Positions 24,688 through 33,837 of a stretch of DNA of 64,000 nt are shown here, piece by piece. The DNA lies in NCBI GenBank assembly GCA_029959615.1, contig JASCOD010000001.1, positions 1,178,001 to 1,242,000 on the forward strand. Direction: 5' to 3'. The notes below the pieces were generated by a model. The model was not told the DNA's origin and did not search any database. It worked only from the letters and a program-made list of their open reading frames with translations. Made by a program: the position numbers and the translations under genes. Origin of the DNA: Flavobacteriaceae bacterium PS02338. GTDB lineage: Bacteria > Bacteroidota > Bacteroidia > Sphingobacteriales > Sphingobacteriaceae. Every line of letters starts with the position of its first letter. The first letter of the stretch is position 1.

Positions 24688-27608
24688 TGTAAATCAGGGT
24701 CTACGCGATAAGTAGTGCCTCTAGCACCAAATTTAGAGAGGTTGTAGCTTATTCCTAAAGAGAAAACTCGAGTAATCACATTGTTTTTAGAATCAATTAC
24801 CGAATTACCAGAGACCTGTCTAGATATCATATTACCTTGGTTAAGTAAGTCGCTAGCGCTAGCGGTTACACTAAGTTCTTTGTTTTTCAAGAAAAATCGA
24901 CTAAAGTTAATACCTAGTAGGAGTGGGTTTTGATTGGCAATCGCAAATCCAGTATTGATTCGTTTAGAACTGTTAAAGCCTATCTTATACACTTTTTCAA
25001 TAGTAATATCGCCATTTAGTGAGAAAGAAAGAGTTTGGGTGTTTCTATTCGCGTTTTGCAAGTTTACATTTGAATTGGAACTGTATGAATATCTCGAAGC
25101 ACCATTTAAGCTAAAGTTTTTCAACCTTAAACGTCCATTAAAGCTTGAACTAAATGTTCTGGTAATAAAGAATTGGGTAGTAGTAAATTGGCCGGGGTTA
25201 AATATTGGTGGCATAACACCAAATCCTTGGCCCAGATTTCCATCTTGGGTAATGATTACGTCAGATCTCAAACCCATAGCGACGTAGACGTCATTATTCT
25301 GCAGGCCTAGGATATTATTGTTGTTTACCTGATTATAACCTGCATTCAATGTTAAGCTCGCTTTTTTTATATTTAACGTTCCGGTTATGTTTTGATTAAA
25401 ATTCAGCCCACTATTAAAATAACGTACATTGTTGATGAATATTGCTTTGTTGGACACGCCTATATTTCCACCATATCCAAGGGTAAATAACTTTTTTTGC
25501 AGTGGAATACTGATATTGTAATTGCCGCTAATATTGTAAGTCCCGTTGGTGTTTTCGTAACGAGTTTCTTGTCTGTAGCTGCCCAGAGTATCTGGTACTA
25601 CAATTACATTGTTAACAATTTCATTCTGTGATGTAGAGAAGCTGATGCCTGAAAAAATACTGATGCCAGACTTTTCTTCCATATAGTTATAATTGCCATT
25701 TAGACGATGCTGAAATGATGGTTTCAGATCTGGATTTCCAATAATGATGTTTTGTAGGTTTTGCGTATTTCGAATCGGTTGTAGCTGGCTTGCTGAAGGG
25801 CTTTGGCTATCGCCATAATACCCTAAGGTTAATCCGCCTCTCTTAAACATCTTCATGTATGCTAATGTAGGGGAGTAATTGAGATTATAATTATTAATTT
25901 TCTGGTTGAGATTGATGTAGTGATTGTATAGTAAAATTGGACGGGCGTTAATACCAACTGTAAAACGGCTTTTCTTATTGTTTTTGTTGTAGCTTACACC
26001 AAATGATTGGTTTATGAATAAAGATTTAAGTTCAGAACTTAACGAATCTACAAAACGGTACTCGTTGGTGATATTGCTTAAAACACTGGTAGCCGAGTTG
26101 CTGTAGGAGTTGCTCAGAGAAAGTGAATAGCTAAAAGTAATGCTTTTAGATTTAAGACTATCCTTAGCTTTGCCGATAGCTGTTGAATAATTGGTGCTTA
26201 GTGAAAAACTTTGAGATTGATTACGGTTGTCAATATTTCGGTTCAGGACAGAATCTTTCAATAAAGTTTGGTCTTGCTGGTTGTAATATAATGTATTGGT
26301 ATTTGCCAGTTGATTTGAATTTTGATCTTGAACCGAAAAACCAAGCATTGCAGAGAGGTGGTTTCTTTTGTTTTTTAATCGCTTAGATAGATTTAAATTA
26401 ATATTGATGTTAGGAGATCGGCTATCGGTTTCGCCGATGTTTTTGAAATCTTGTTTAGTAACCCCGCTCTGCTTATTTAATGAAAAATTGCTATTCTCAT
26501 TTTTACTGTAATTTGTATTTACGGAGCCATTAAGAAACCATTTCTTGTTTTGGTTAGAGAAGTTGGTGTTAAGTGAATGTCTTTGATCTTTTGAATTTCC
26601 ATTGCTTTCTGATGAATTGTAATAAGTGCCAAGATCGCTTAGGGTTTCTACTGCTTGCTCTTTGATAAAAGCTCTACTATTTTCATTTGCATTGTAAGAA
26701 AAGTCGATACTGCCGGTCTTACCTATTTTATCTCTATGGCTAATTGAAACTGCTGAATTTCGGCTATCTCCGGCACCATTATTCTGTGTGGTATAATTTA
26801 GTCCAAGCCCAGTTTGTTTATCGCCTTTCCATAAATTCATCTTGTTTTTCGACCCAATTTGATCATTAGAGCCAGCTTTAATTTCCAGGCTGCCAAATTT
26901 ACCACGATCCATGCCTGGCTTGGTTACAATATTGATGAGCTTTTTGGGTTCGCCTACTTTTAACCCCGTGAAATTGGCTTGGTCGCCATAGTCATCAATG
27001 ATCTGTATTTTGGATGCAATGCCTGCTGGCAGCGTAGCGATAAATTCATTGACATCGTTGGTGAAAAAATCCTTTCCATTTACCCGCAATTTTACTACGT
27101 TTTTGCCCATAGATTTCACATTGTAATCATCATCAACCTCCAAGCCGGGTAGTTGCTTAATTAAATCGGCCATGTTATCACCCTCAAAAACCTTGAAGGC
27201 TGCGGCATTGTATTCAATGGTATCCTGCATTATCCTAACTGGGTTTGGCTTTGATTTGATAACCACCTCTTTGAGCATGTTGCTGGAAATTTGTAGCTGT
27301 ATATCGTTTAAATCTAGATTTTTCTTTTTACCAAAACTGTAATCTTGTTTAAAGCTTTGGTAACCCATTAGCGAAATATTCAGCGTGAAATTTTCATTTT
27401 TAACCTTATTGAAAATGAAAAATCCCTCCGTATCTGTTTTGGTTTTTAAGGTGTCGTTTTGGTTGATAAGTAAAACCGTGGCATCCGATATCGTCACTCC
27501 GCTTGTATCAGCAACTTTGCCCACAACTTTTCCATGGGCTTGAGAAAAACCATTAAGTCTGCCAAAAATAAGAGGCAGAAAGAGCAGTAAAAAAGATAAA
27601 ATCCTCAA
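24684..27608 (-). CDS. TonB-dependent-receptor-like outer membrane beta-barrel protein
   Basis: The 974-residue product has a signal peptide (about 1-23), a carboxypeptidase-regulatory-like domain (about 27-112: GKVVGKVADTSGVTISDATVLLINQND), a plug-like region (about 118-235: MADLIKQLPGLEVDDDYNVKSMGKNVVKLRVNGK) and a long Asn/Ser-rich barrel ending in aromatic strands, as in the OMP_b-brl_3 group. No SusD partner is present. The start is probably TTG at 27608, since no in-frame ATG lies before the signal peptide. It leads the operon with the M28 peptidase and thioredoxin. The substrate is unknown; peptide or protein handling is inferred from the neighbours. Confidence 0.88.
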   Translation of the reverse strand: MRILSFLLLFLPLIFGRLNGFSQAHGKVVGKVADTSGVTISDATVLLINQNDTLKTKTDTEGFFIFNKVKNENFTLNISLMGYQSFKQDYSFGKKKNLDLNDIQLQISSNMLKEVVIKSKPNPVRIMQDTIEYNAAAFKVFEGDNMADLIKQLPGLEVDDDYNVKSMGKNVVKLRVNGKDFFTNDVNEFIATLPAGIASKIQIIDDYGDQANFTGLKVGEPKKLINIVTKPGMDRGKFGSLEIKAGSNDQIGSKNKMNLWKGDKQTGLGLNYTTQNNGAGDSRNSAVSISHRDKIGKTGSIDFSYNANENSRAFIKEQAVETLSDLGTYYNSSESNGNSKDQRHSLNTNFSNQNKKWFLNGSVNTNYSKNENSNFSLNKQSGVTKQDFKNIGETDSRSPNININLNLSKRLKNKRNHLSAMLGFSVQDQNSNQLANTNTLYYNQQDQTLLKDSVLNRNIDNRNQSQSFSLSTNYSTAIGKAKDSLKSKSITFSYSLSLSNSYSNSATSVLSNITNEYRFVDSLSSELKSLFINQSFGVSYNKNNKKSRFTVGINARPILLYNHYINLNQKINNYNLNYSPTLAYMKMFKRGGLTLGYYGDSQSPSASQLQPIRNTQNLQNIIIGNPDLKPSFQHRLNGNYNYMEEKSGISIFSGISFSTSQNEIVNNVIVVPDTLGSYRQETRYENTNGTYNISGNYNISIPLQKKLFTLGYGGNIGVSNKAIFINNVRYFNSGLNFNQNITGTLNIKKASLTLNAGYNQVNNNNILGLQNNDVYVAMGLRSDVIITQDGNLGQGFGVMPPIFNPGQFTTTQFFITRTFSSSFNGRLRLKNFSLNGASRYSYSSNSNVNLQNANRNTQTLSFSLNGDITIEKVYKIGFNSSKRINTGFAIANQNPLLLGINFSRFFLKNKELSVTASASDLLNQGNMISRQVSGNSVIDSKNNVITRVFSLGISYNLSKFGARGTTYRVDPDLQ

Positions 27609-27742
27609 AAGTTTGTGCGTTATTGAAACAAACTTAATGTTTAGTTTTCAAGCTTTTTCATTTTAACAAAACTTTAACGAATTGACCTCATGTTTTTGAT
27701 ACGTTTATTTGAATAAATTCGATAATTTTCTCAAATAAAAAA

Positions 27743-27812
27743 TCGCCATTGCGATTGAAGAAACTTATTGCTTAGACATTGCTGTCAGTTTCTCCAAAAA
27801 TCGCAATGGCGA
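27743..27812 (-). terminator. Long hairpin terminator after the DUF4397 lipoprotein
   Basis: TCGCCATTGCGATT (27743-27756) and AATCGCAATGGCGA (27799-27812) form a perfect 14-pair stem, extended inside by GAAGAAACT against AGTTTCTCC with one mismatch. Read on the minus strand it is followed by TTTTTTATTTG, so it terminates the gene ending at 27839. It is unusually long for a terminator. The remaining 27609-27742 stretch holds nothing else I can name. Confidence 0.8.
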
Positions 27813-27838
27813 CGAAGTATCTTAAATAATGTTAATGG

Positions 27839-28540
27839 TTAATTGTTGCTATGTGCAAAAATTTTAGCAGAAAATCTAGTGTCGTCTGTGTTTGCTTTAA
27901 GGCCTTTTGAATAAATGGTATAAATCTTTCCGCTTTCCACTTTAAAGCCAGTAATACTAGTCTCTATTGCACTAGTTGTCGAGTTTTTAATGTTAAAAGT
28001 TACATTTTCCGCAGCGTCTATAACTTCGAAATTACTATACTCTTTAAACGCCTTATTGGTAACTAGGTCAGTTGCAACTCCATTTACATTTAAGCTTAAG
28101 GCTCCACCATCTGGACTTAAATTCACAAAACGGATTTTTGCTTTTCCGGTAGCGGGATTTTCTAAATTGTCTTCAAGCATTAAAAGCTCGATGTTGGCTA
28201 ACGTGTTAGCTATAAAAAGTGAATAACCAAGTCGAGGTTTTAGCGTAAACTGTAAGTTTTTGAGGGAGGTTCCACTACCTCTTTTTGTAACATTGAAAGC
28301 TGTGCTTCCCGAAATAGCACTTAAATAGCCAATCTTACTTCCAAATTCGAAATTGGTACTATTTGCTCTGTCGTTATCTACATATAAATCCAATAGTTCT
28401 AAAGTTGGAGACGCTTGAATAACGTTAAGACCAGAAACTTGAATCGGCTCATAATTATTGTCCATTTTAGAACAAGAAGCCAAACCTAATGAAAGCACTA
28501 ACGCTGCTGCGATGGCTTTAAACTTTAATGTAAATCTCAT
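27839..28540 (-). CDS. DUF4397-domain lipoprotein
   Basis: This 233-residue product starts MRFTLKFKAIAAALVLSLGLASCSKMDNN: signal peptide with lipobox LASC (Cys23). The mature part resembles DUF4397 domains: LNVIQASPTLELLDLYVDNDRAN, YSLFIANTLANIELLMLEDN, AKIRFVNLSPDGGALSLNVNG and KIYTIYSKGLKAN. These are beta-sandwich repeats of unknown function, common in surface lipoproteins of Bacteroidota. The ATG at 28540 is used because upstream residues would precede the signal peptide. It is a single gene with its own terminator. Confidence 0.88.
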   Translation of the reverse strand: MRFTLKFKAIAAALVLSLGLASCSKMDNNYEPIQVSGLNVIQASPTLELLDLYVDNDRANSTNFEFGSKIGYLSAISGSTAFNVTKRGSGTSLKNLQFTLKPRLGYSLFIANTLANIELLMLEDNLENPATGKAKIRFVNLSPDGGALSLNVNGVATDLVTNKAFKEYSNFEVIDAAENVTFNIKNSTTSAIETSITGFKVESGKIYTIYSKGLKANTDDTRFSAKIFAHSNN

Positions 28541-28741
28541 GATGATATAAAAAATATTTAAACTATGCGGCACCTTGCCATTAACTCACGATATCTATAC
28601 GAAGATAATTCTAAGAACGCTACAGTTTTATGAATGTTTTTTCTTTTTTGGTTTTTTGTTGCTTCTTGCGCTTTTAAATCTGTTGATTATTAGTGTTTTG
28701 CAAGTAGTTGTGCTTCGTTTGAAGCAGCTATGAAGAGCGTT

Positions 28742-29962
28742 TTATCGTTTCTTTCGAAGCTCTATTAAGGTGATTTCTGGCCAAATACCTACTCTTCCAG
28801 AAAAACCAATGAAGCCAAAACCTCTATTCACGTTTAAAAATCTGTTGTTCTCTTTTTTAATACCAGCCCAATGTTTGTAGTGGAACTGTACTGGACTCCA
28901 TTTAATGCCAAAAGCTTCGATACCAAACTGCATGCCGTGTGTATGCCCAGCCAGTGTGAGGTGTACTTTTGATGGATTGTCTTTTATCTTCGCTTCCCAA
29001 TGTGTTGGGTCGTGAGATAACAGTATCTTAAAATCGTCAATTGCCGTTGCTTGCAAGGCTTTCTCTAAATCTCCACGTTCTCCAAAACCTAAACCCCAAT
29101 TTTCAACTCCAGCTAAAATGATTCTTTGCCCATTTTTTTGAAGGACTATGTGTTCATCAAGCAATAACCTGAAACCAATTTCGGTGTGGTGTTTTTTCAG
29201 TTGTTGTAAATTTTCTCTTTTGGCAGTTTCACTTTCCCATTTTACATAATCGCCGTAATCGTGGTTACCTAGTACAGAGAATTGCCCAAAAGGAGCTTTA
29301 ATTTGAGAAAAGTGATTGATGTAAGGTTTGATTTCTTCAGCTTTATTATTTACCAAATCACCAGTAAATACAAACAGGTCTGCGTGTTGGCGGTTAATTA
29401 AATCAATGCCTTTTTGTACTGCCTTTGGGTTATTTAAACTTCCCGCATGTACATCCGAAATCTGTACTAATTTGAAACCTTCAAAAGCGTCAGGTAAGTC
29501 ATCAAAGTACAAAGTATGTTTAATTATTCTATAGGCGTATTTCCCTTTAACAATCCCATATACAAAAACTATAATTATTAGTGATGCTAATAGGATTCCT
29601 AGATAAGTGCTGTTTAATGGTCTTTCTGGATATGTGAAATTCCCTTCTGATAAATATTTTATTACACCAGTAATTAATCGGTAAACGTCTGTTAAAACTT
29701 CCGTTATTACAAAAACTAGTAAGGAAACAAAGTAGACAAGCAGGGCGTGTGCGCTGATTTTGAATAGATTGGTTTGTCCGTCTACGCTAAGTCTCGTTAA
29801 ACTAAATGAAAATACTGCTAAAAGAGCGATTGGAAAAAACCATAACCAAGGGAGCAACGAACTGGAAATGAGCGGAGCCAAAGCGTTCGATGCATATCCA
29901 TTGATTAGCAAAAACACTAATGCGAATATTAAAATTGGTACAAATGGGATTTTTCTTCTCAT
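28742..29962 (-). CDS. Membrane-bound metallophosphoesterase (YaeI-like)
   Basis: This 406-residue protein has three or four N-terminal membrane segments (within about 1-135), then a calcineurin-like phosphoesterase domain: LVQISDVHAGS (D and H ligands), FTGDLVNNKAEE, FSVLGNHDYGDY (GNHD), ILLSHDPTHWE and LAGHTHGMQFG (GHTH). All five metal-binding motifs are present. Relatives such as YaeI/YkuE act on lipid A precursors or other phosphoesters near the membrane; the substrate here is not known. It stands alone, upstream of the DUF4397 gene by about 200 bases. Confidence 0.93.
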   Translation of the reverse strand: MRRKIPFVPILIFALVFLLINGYASNALAPLISSSLLPWLWFFPIALLAVFSFSLTRLSVDGQTNLFKISAHALLVYFVSLLVFVITEVLTDVYRLITGVIKYLSEGNFTYPERPLNSTYLGILLASLIIIVFVYGIVKGKYAYRIIKHTLYFDDLPDAFEGFKLVQISDVHAGSLNNPKAVQKGIDLINRQHADLFVFTGDLVNNKAEEIKPYINHFSQIKAPFGQFSVLGNHDYGDYVKWESETAKRENLQQLKKHHTEIGFRLLLDEHIVLQKNGQRIILAGVENWGLGFGERGDLEKALQATAIDDFKILLSHDPTHWEAKIKDNPSKVHLTLAGHTHGMQFGIEAFGIKWSPVQFHYKHWAGIKKENNRFLNVNRGFGFIGFSGRVGIWPEITLIELRKKR

Positions 29963-29977
29963 GTTTTGAAATTTTGA

Positions 29978-30047
29978 ACCACTTTAGACACCTTAGTGCA
30001 TTTAAGTCTTACTGTTTATTAAAGTGTTATTAGATGTCTAAGGTGGT
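29978..30047. repeat. Imperfect inverted repeat of a TTAGACACCTTAG-type element
   Basis: ACCACTTTAGACA (29978-29990) pairs with TGTCTAAGGTGGT (30035-30047), one mismatch, around 44 bases. The wording resembles dispersed intergenic repeats of the TTAGACACCTTAGTG type. It lies between the metallophosphoesterase start and the next repeat. Confidence 0.5.
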
Positions 30048-30057
30048 AAATAAAAAA

Positions 30058-30133
30058 AGCGTCACCTCGACCGTAGCGGAGAGGTCTTTAGAAAGCTTTC
30101 TCCATTTCGCTACGCTTCAGTCGAAATGACGCT
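30058..30133. repeat. Dispersed AGCGTCA...TGACGCT repeat
   Basis: AGCGTCACCTCGACCGTAGCG at the left end and CAGTCGAAATGACGCT at the right end are imperfect inverted copies, with CTACGCTTC against CCGTAGCG-type arms and a GAAAGCTTTC palindrome in the middle. It follows the htpG stop by 23 bases and can fold as one long hairpin on either strand, so it may also serve as a terminator. Confidence 0.7.
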
Positions 30134-30156
30134 ATATGTTAATGTTTTTTTATTAG

Positions 30157-32040
30157 TTAAATCAACTCAACGCTGCGGCTAACAAACGCAGTTAATTCTG
30201 CACCAGTTAGCATACCTTGAGACAACAATGCTAAATCAACCGCTTGTTTGGCGAATTTGCTTTGCTCTTCTTCACCAGCAGCTAAAATTTTGCTTACCAA
30301 TTTATGGTTTCCGTTGATGGCCACTTTGTAGCTATCTGGCATGCTACCGTAGAAACTCATTCCACCGCCCATTTTAGCCATATCTTTCATGCGACGCATA
30401 AACTCATCCATGGTAATGGTTACAGGAGCATCATCTGGATTTAAACCAACAACTTCCACAGTATAACCAGGCTTGGTAATCGCTTTTTCGAAAATACCTT
30501 TCACCGCAGTAGATTGTTCTTCGCTTAATACCGATTCTAACTTCTCGTCTTTCTCGATCAATTGGTTCGCCACCGAAGCATCTACACGTTTCAATAAGGT
30601 TTTCTCTAATTTCTGCTCCAAGCTACTCACAAAGTGACTGTCAATTGCAGAGTTCATTACTAAAACGTCGTAACCTTTTTTCTCTGCAGCTTGAATAAAG
30701 CCATCTTGTTTATCTAAATCTGTAGCATATAGATAAACTGCATTGCCGTTTTTATCAGTTTGTACAGCACTTACTTTCTCTTTATATTCTTCAAAAGTAA
30801 AGGCCTCTTTTTTAGTATTGGTTAATAAGGCAAAATCCTTTGCTTTATCGTAAAATTTCTCCTCGCTAATCATTCCGTATTTCACGAATAAGCCAATATC
30901 GCTCCATTTTTCTTCAAAACCTTTACGATCTGCTTTAAACAGTTCGCTTAACTTATCAGCTACTTTTTTGGTAATGTAGTTGTTGATTTTCTTTACGTTA
31001 CCATCAGCTTGTAAGAAACTTCTCGAAACGTTCAAAGGAATATCTGGACTGTCGATAACGCCATGTAGCAACATCAAGAACTCAGGAACAATATCTTTCA
31101 CTTCATCGGTAATAAACACCTGACGAGAAAACAACTTTATTTTGTTGCGCTGCATGTCGAAATCTTCTTTCACCTTAGGGAAATACAACACTCCCGTTAG
31201 GTTAAAAGGATAGTCAACATTTAGGTGGATCCAGAACAAAGGATCATCAGAGAAAGGATACAGTTGTTTGTAAAAATCTAAGTAATCTGCATCTGACAAA
31301 TCTGCAGGTGCTTTGGTCCAAATTGGGTTAGTTGTATTTACAATGTTATCAACCTCAACCGATGTATATTTTGGTTTGCCTTCTTCGTCAACACCATCTT
31401 CTATACTATCAGTCTTCGTCCCAAATTTAATCGGCACAGGTAAAAACTTAGCATATTTATCTAAAATCTCTTGTAGTTTATGCTCGCTTAAAAATTCTTC
31501 GCTTTCTGCGTTAACATGTAAAACGATGTCGGTACCACGCGTAGTTCTAGAACCTTCCGAAATTTCGAACGAAGTACTGCCATCGCAAGTCCATTTTGCT
31601 GCCTCAGCGCCGTCTTGGTACGATAAAGTATTAATTTCAACTAAATCGGCTACCATAAATGCTGAGTAAAAACCTAAACCGAATTTACCAATAATCTCGT
31701 TAGCGTCTTTCGCATCCTTGAATTTCTCTACAAACTCACTAGCGCCAGAGAAAGCCACTTGATTGATGTATTTCTTGATTTCCTCGGCAGTCATTCCCAA
31801 ACCGTTATCACTAATGGTGATGGTTTTTGCTTTCTCGTCTAACTTCACCTCTACCAACGGTTCGCCAACCTCGCCATTAAATTGGCCTAGAGCGCCTAAG
31901 CGTTTAATCTTTTGCACTGCGTCAACCGCATTAGAAACTAATTCCCTTAAAAAGATCTCATTGTCCGAATACAGGAATTTCTTGATGATTGGGAAAATGT
32001 TTTCTGTGTGTATGGAAATACTTCCTTTTTCTGTTGTCAT
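30157..32040 (-). CDS. htpG: Chaperone HtpG (Hsp90 family)
   Basis: This 627-residue cytosolic ATP-dependent chaperone has the GHKL ATPase domain (FLRELVSNAVDAVQKI, DNGLGMTAEEI, IGKFGLGFYSAFMVAD), a middle domain (WIHLNVDYPFNLTGVLYFP, RQVFITDEVKDIVPEFLMLLHGVIDSPDIPLNVSRSFLQ) and a C-terminal dimer domain. Length and motifs fit bacterial HtpG; the C-terminal dimer region is followed by ELTAFVSRSVELI at the end. It stands alone between repeat-rich gaps. No clear stress promoter was recognised upstream. Confidence 0.97.
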   Translation of the reverse strand: MTTEKGSISIHTENIFPIIKKFLYSDNEIFLRELVSNAVDAVQKIKRLGALGQFNGEVGEPLVEVKLDEKAKTITISDNGLGMTAEEIKKYINQVAFSGASEFVEKFKDAKDANEIIGKFGLGFYSAFMVADLVEINTLSYQDGAEAAKWTCDGSTSFEISEGSRTTRGTDIVLHVNAESEEFLSEHKLQEILDKYAKFLPVPIKFGTKTDSIEDGVDEEGKPKYTSVEVDNIVNTTNPIWTKAPADLSDADYLDFYKQLYPFSDDPLFWIHLNVDYPFNLTGVLYFPKVKEDFDMQRNKIKLFSRQVFITDEVKDIVPEFLMLLHGVIDSPDIPLNVSRSFLQADGNVKKINNYITKKVADKLSELFKADRKGFEEKWSDIGLFVKYGMISEEKFYDKAKDFALLTNTKKEAFTFEEYKEKVSAVQTDKNGNAVYLYATDLDKQDGFIQAAEKKGYDVLVMNSAIDSHFVSSLEQKLEKTLLKRVDASVANQLIEKDEKLESVLSEEQSTAVKGIFEKAITKPGYTVEVVGLNPDDAPVTITMDEFMRRMKDMAKMGGGMSFYGSMPDSYKVAINGNHKLVSKILAAGEEEQSKFAKQAVDLALLSQGMLTGAELTAFVSRSVELI

Positions 32041-32225
32041 ATCTTAAACTAATTTTTTGCTTATACAGTTGTTTATCAATGCTTGTTCCAAAGCGAATTA
32101 TAGGTCAAAGTGGCAGGGTTGCAAGGTTTTGTTCTAAGTTTGCGGGAGAATAATCTAAAAGCAATTGGAGCAATTCTTTGGTACAGTAGCTCCAATTTAG
32201 GTTATAATCTTTTTATGGTGCTTCC

Positions 32226-32322
32226 TGTCATCCCGAGGAACGAGGACCGCGAAGCAGCTACGCAGTAAATCTATTTCTTTTGTGCTTTTACTAACAGATT
32301 CTTCGCTGTGCTCATAATGACA
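32226..32322. repeat. 97-base dispersed repeat, copy 1
   Basis: It begins TGTCATCCCGAGGAACGAGG and ends CTCATAATGACA. Core words GAGGACC, AAGCAGCTACG, AGTAAATCT, CTTTTAC and ACAGATTCTTC occur in the same order, inverted, in the copy at 56010-56107. Confidence 0.85.
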
Positions 32323-32384
32323 AGTGACAAAAAGTATTTCCACTTTAATCGGGTTTGGATGGCAAATGCATTGCGGCAACTTGT

Positions 32385-32429
32385 CGTCATTTCGACCGCA
32401 GCGAAGCAAGTGGAGAGATCTTTCGAAAT
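32385..32429. repeat. Partial dispersed repeat of the GTCATTTCGACCG type
   Basis: CGTCATTTCGACCGCAGCGA, then GTGGAGAGATCTTTCGAAATG, matches one end of the repeat at 30058-30133 (TCGACCGTAGCGGAGAGGTCTTT). The far inverted end is weak, so the copy looks partial. Confidence 0.6.
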
Positions 32430-32531
32430 GCAATGTATAATAAGTCGCTTGTTGATTTAACTTAGGTTCTTTGTAGTTAAATCTCTTTATAACCTTACAT
32501 TAATTCAACGTTTTAACAACAAAACAATATG

Positions 32532-32539
32532 TATCTTTG
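32532..32539 (+). promoter_or_regulatory. TAnnTTTG -7 box of the M16 peptidase gene
   Basis: TATCTTTG is an exact match, 8 bases before the ATG at 32548, so the transcript would be nearly leaderless. No strong -33 box is seen. Confidence 0.6.
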
Positions 32540-32547
32540 CCGCTTCA

Positions 32548-33777
32548 ATGGAGTACAACGTTCATACACTTAAAAATGGCATCCGCATTTTGCATGTTCC
32601 TGCTGCCTCAGCAATTTCACATGCTTGTATTTTAGTTAATGCCGGTTCACGCGATGAAGAAGATGCGCAAATGGGCTTGGCGCATTTCATCGAGCATCTC
32701 ATTTTTAAACGTACCGAAAAGCGCAACACTACACAAATTCTCAATAGATTAGAGAGTGTCGGGGCCGATTTAAATGCCTATACTACTAAAGAATATACTT
32801 GCGTTCATGCTTCTTTCCTTCATCCTTATTTAGATAGAACTTTAGAGCTTTTTAACGATATCGTGTTCCACTCTACCTTCCCTGAAGATGAAATGGAAAA
32901 AGAGAAAGGCGTGGTATTAGATGAAATTTCTTCTTATCTAGACCAGCCCGAAGAAGCCATTAACGATGATTTTGAAGATATTCTTTTTAGGGGACATCAG
33001 TTTGGTAGAAATATTTTAGGTACACCAGAAACGGTAACAAACTTGTCCAAAAAAGATATTTTGTCTTTTGTAAAAAGTAAGTATCGTACTGATCAGATTA
33101 TAGTTGCAGTAATAGGAAACTATAACTTAAACAAGTTAGTTAAAATAGGTGAGAAGTACTTTGGTGAGGTTCCTGAAAATACAAGTGCCAACGGTAGAGT
33201 TACGCCTTTATTGAATAAATCCGTACATCAAATTGTAGATAAACAAATTTCTCAAAGTCATTGTATGATGGGCATACAAACTTATTCGTTACATCATCCT
33301 TATAAAACAGGACTGTTGTTGCTCAATAATTTGTTTGGTGGCAATGGAATGAGCTCTACGCTAAACCTGCAACTTCGAGAAAAGTATGGAATAGCCTATA
33401 CCATTGAATCAGCCTACAGTCCACTTTCTGATACGGGGATTTTTGCAATTTATTTCGGTACAGATAAAGAGAAGTCTGAAAAAGCAATGAGGCTTATCCG
33501 TAAGGAAATGAATAAGTTGCAACAAAAGCCTTTAAGTGAAGTGCAATTACATAAAGCACAAAACAAGTTTATTGGGCAGATTGCGTTGGGTGAAGAGAAT
33601 AGGATAGGACTGATCATTGCTATGGCAAAAAGCTTATTAGATTATAACCAAATTGATAGTCTAGAGACTGTTTTTAATAAAATTAGAAGGGTTACAGTGA
33701 CCGATATGTCGGAAATTATAAATGAAGTTTTTGATGAAAGTAAATGGACCAGTTTGCTTTTTAATCCAGTTGATTAG
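32548..33777 (+). CDS. M16-family zinc peptidase
   Basis: This 409-residue protein has no signal peptide. It carries the inverted zinc motif HFIEH (H46, E49, H50) and the downstream acidic ligand region DEMEKEKGVVLDEI (near residues 112-125), as in processing-peptidase-type M16 enzymes. The second, non-catalytic M16 domain follows (about 165-400, including FGGNGMSSTLNLQLREKYGIAYTIES). It should cleave peptides in the cytosol or after export by an unknown route. It is preceded by an exact -7 box and followed by def after 139 bases. Confidence 0.95.
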   Translation: MEYNVHTLKNGIRILHVPAASAISHACILVNAGSRDEEDAQMGLAHFIEHLIFKRTEKRNTTQILNRLESVGADLNAYTTKEYTCVHASFLHPYLDRTLELFNDIVFHSTFPEDEMEKEKGVVLDEISSYLDQPEEAINDDFEDILFRGHQFGRNILGTPETVTNLSKKDILSFVKSKYRTDQIIVAVIGNYNLNKLVKIGEKYFGEVPENTSANGRVTPLLNKSVHQIVDKQISQSHCMMGIQTYSLHHPYKTGLLLLNNLFGGNGMSSTLNLQLREKYGIAYTIESAYSPLSDTGIFAIYFGTDKEKSEKAMRLIRKEMNKLQQKPLSEVQLHKAQNKFIGQIALGEENRIGLIIAMAKSLLDYNQIDSLETVFNKIRRVTVTDMSEIINEVFDESKWTSLLFNPVD

Positions 33778-33820
33778 TGGTCTCTTCAACTTCAAAATTT
33801 TACCTTAAGCCTTAAATTAG

Positions 33821-33828
33821 TACCTTTG
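33821..33828 (+). promoter_or_regulatory. TAnnTTTG -7 box of def
   Basis: TACCTTTG matches exactly and lies 88 bases before the def ATG, so the mRNA would have a leader of about 80 bases with strong internal pairing. Confidence 0.6.
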
Positions 33829-33837
33829 CAGCATGAA

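Larger units (their letters stand above)
32041..32547. other. 507-base intergenic region rich in dispersed repeats
   Basis: This gap between htpG and the M16 peptidase gene contains the htpG promoter region at the left, two dispersed repeats (32226-32322 and 32385-32429), and the M16 promoter at 32532-32539. A 78-codon minus-strand frame across 32197-32433 translates the repeats and is not a gene. Confidence 0.75.

Noticed and set aside
23190..27608. SusCD-type polysaccharide utilisation locus
   Set aside because: The barrel resembles SusC only broadly; no SusD-like gene or glycan enzyme is beside it.
28712..28725. GCTTC-GTTT-GAAGC hairpin as terminator of the metallophosphoesterase gene
   Set aside because: The stem has five pairs and no T run on the minus strand, so a terminator call is not supported.
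32197..32433. 78-codon minus-strand frame in the htpG-M16 gap
   Set aside because: It translates across two dispersed repeats; such repeat-derived frames give false proteins, and it has no start context.
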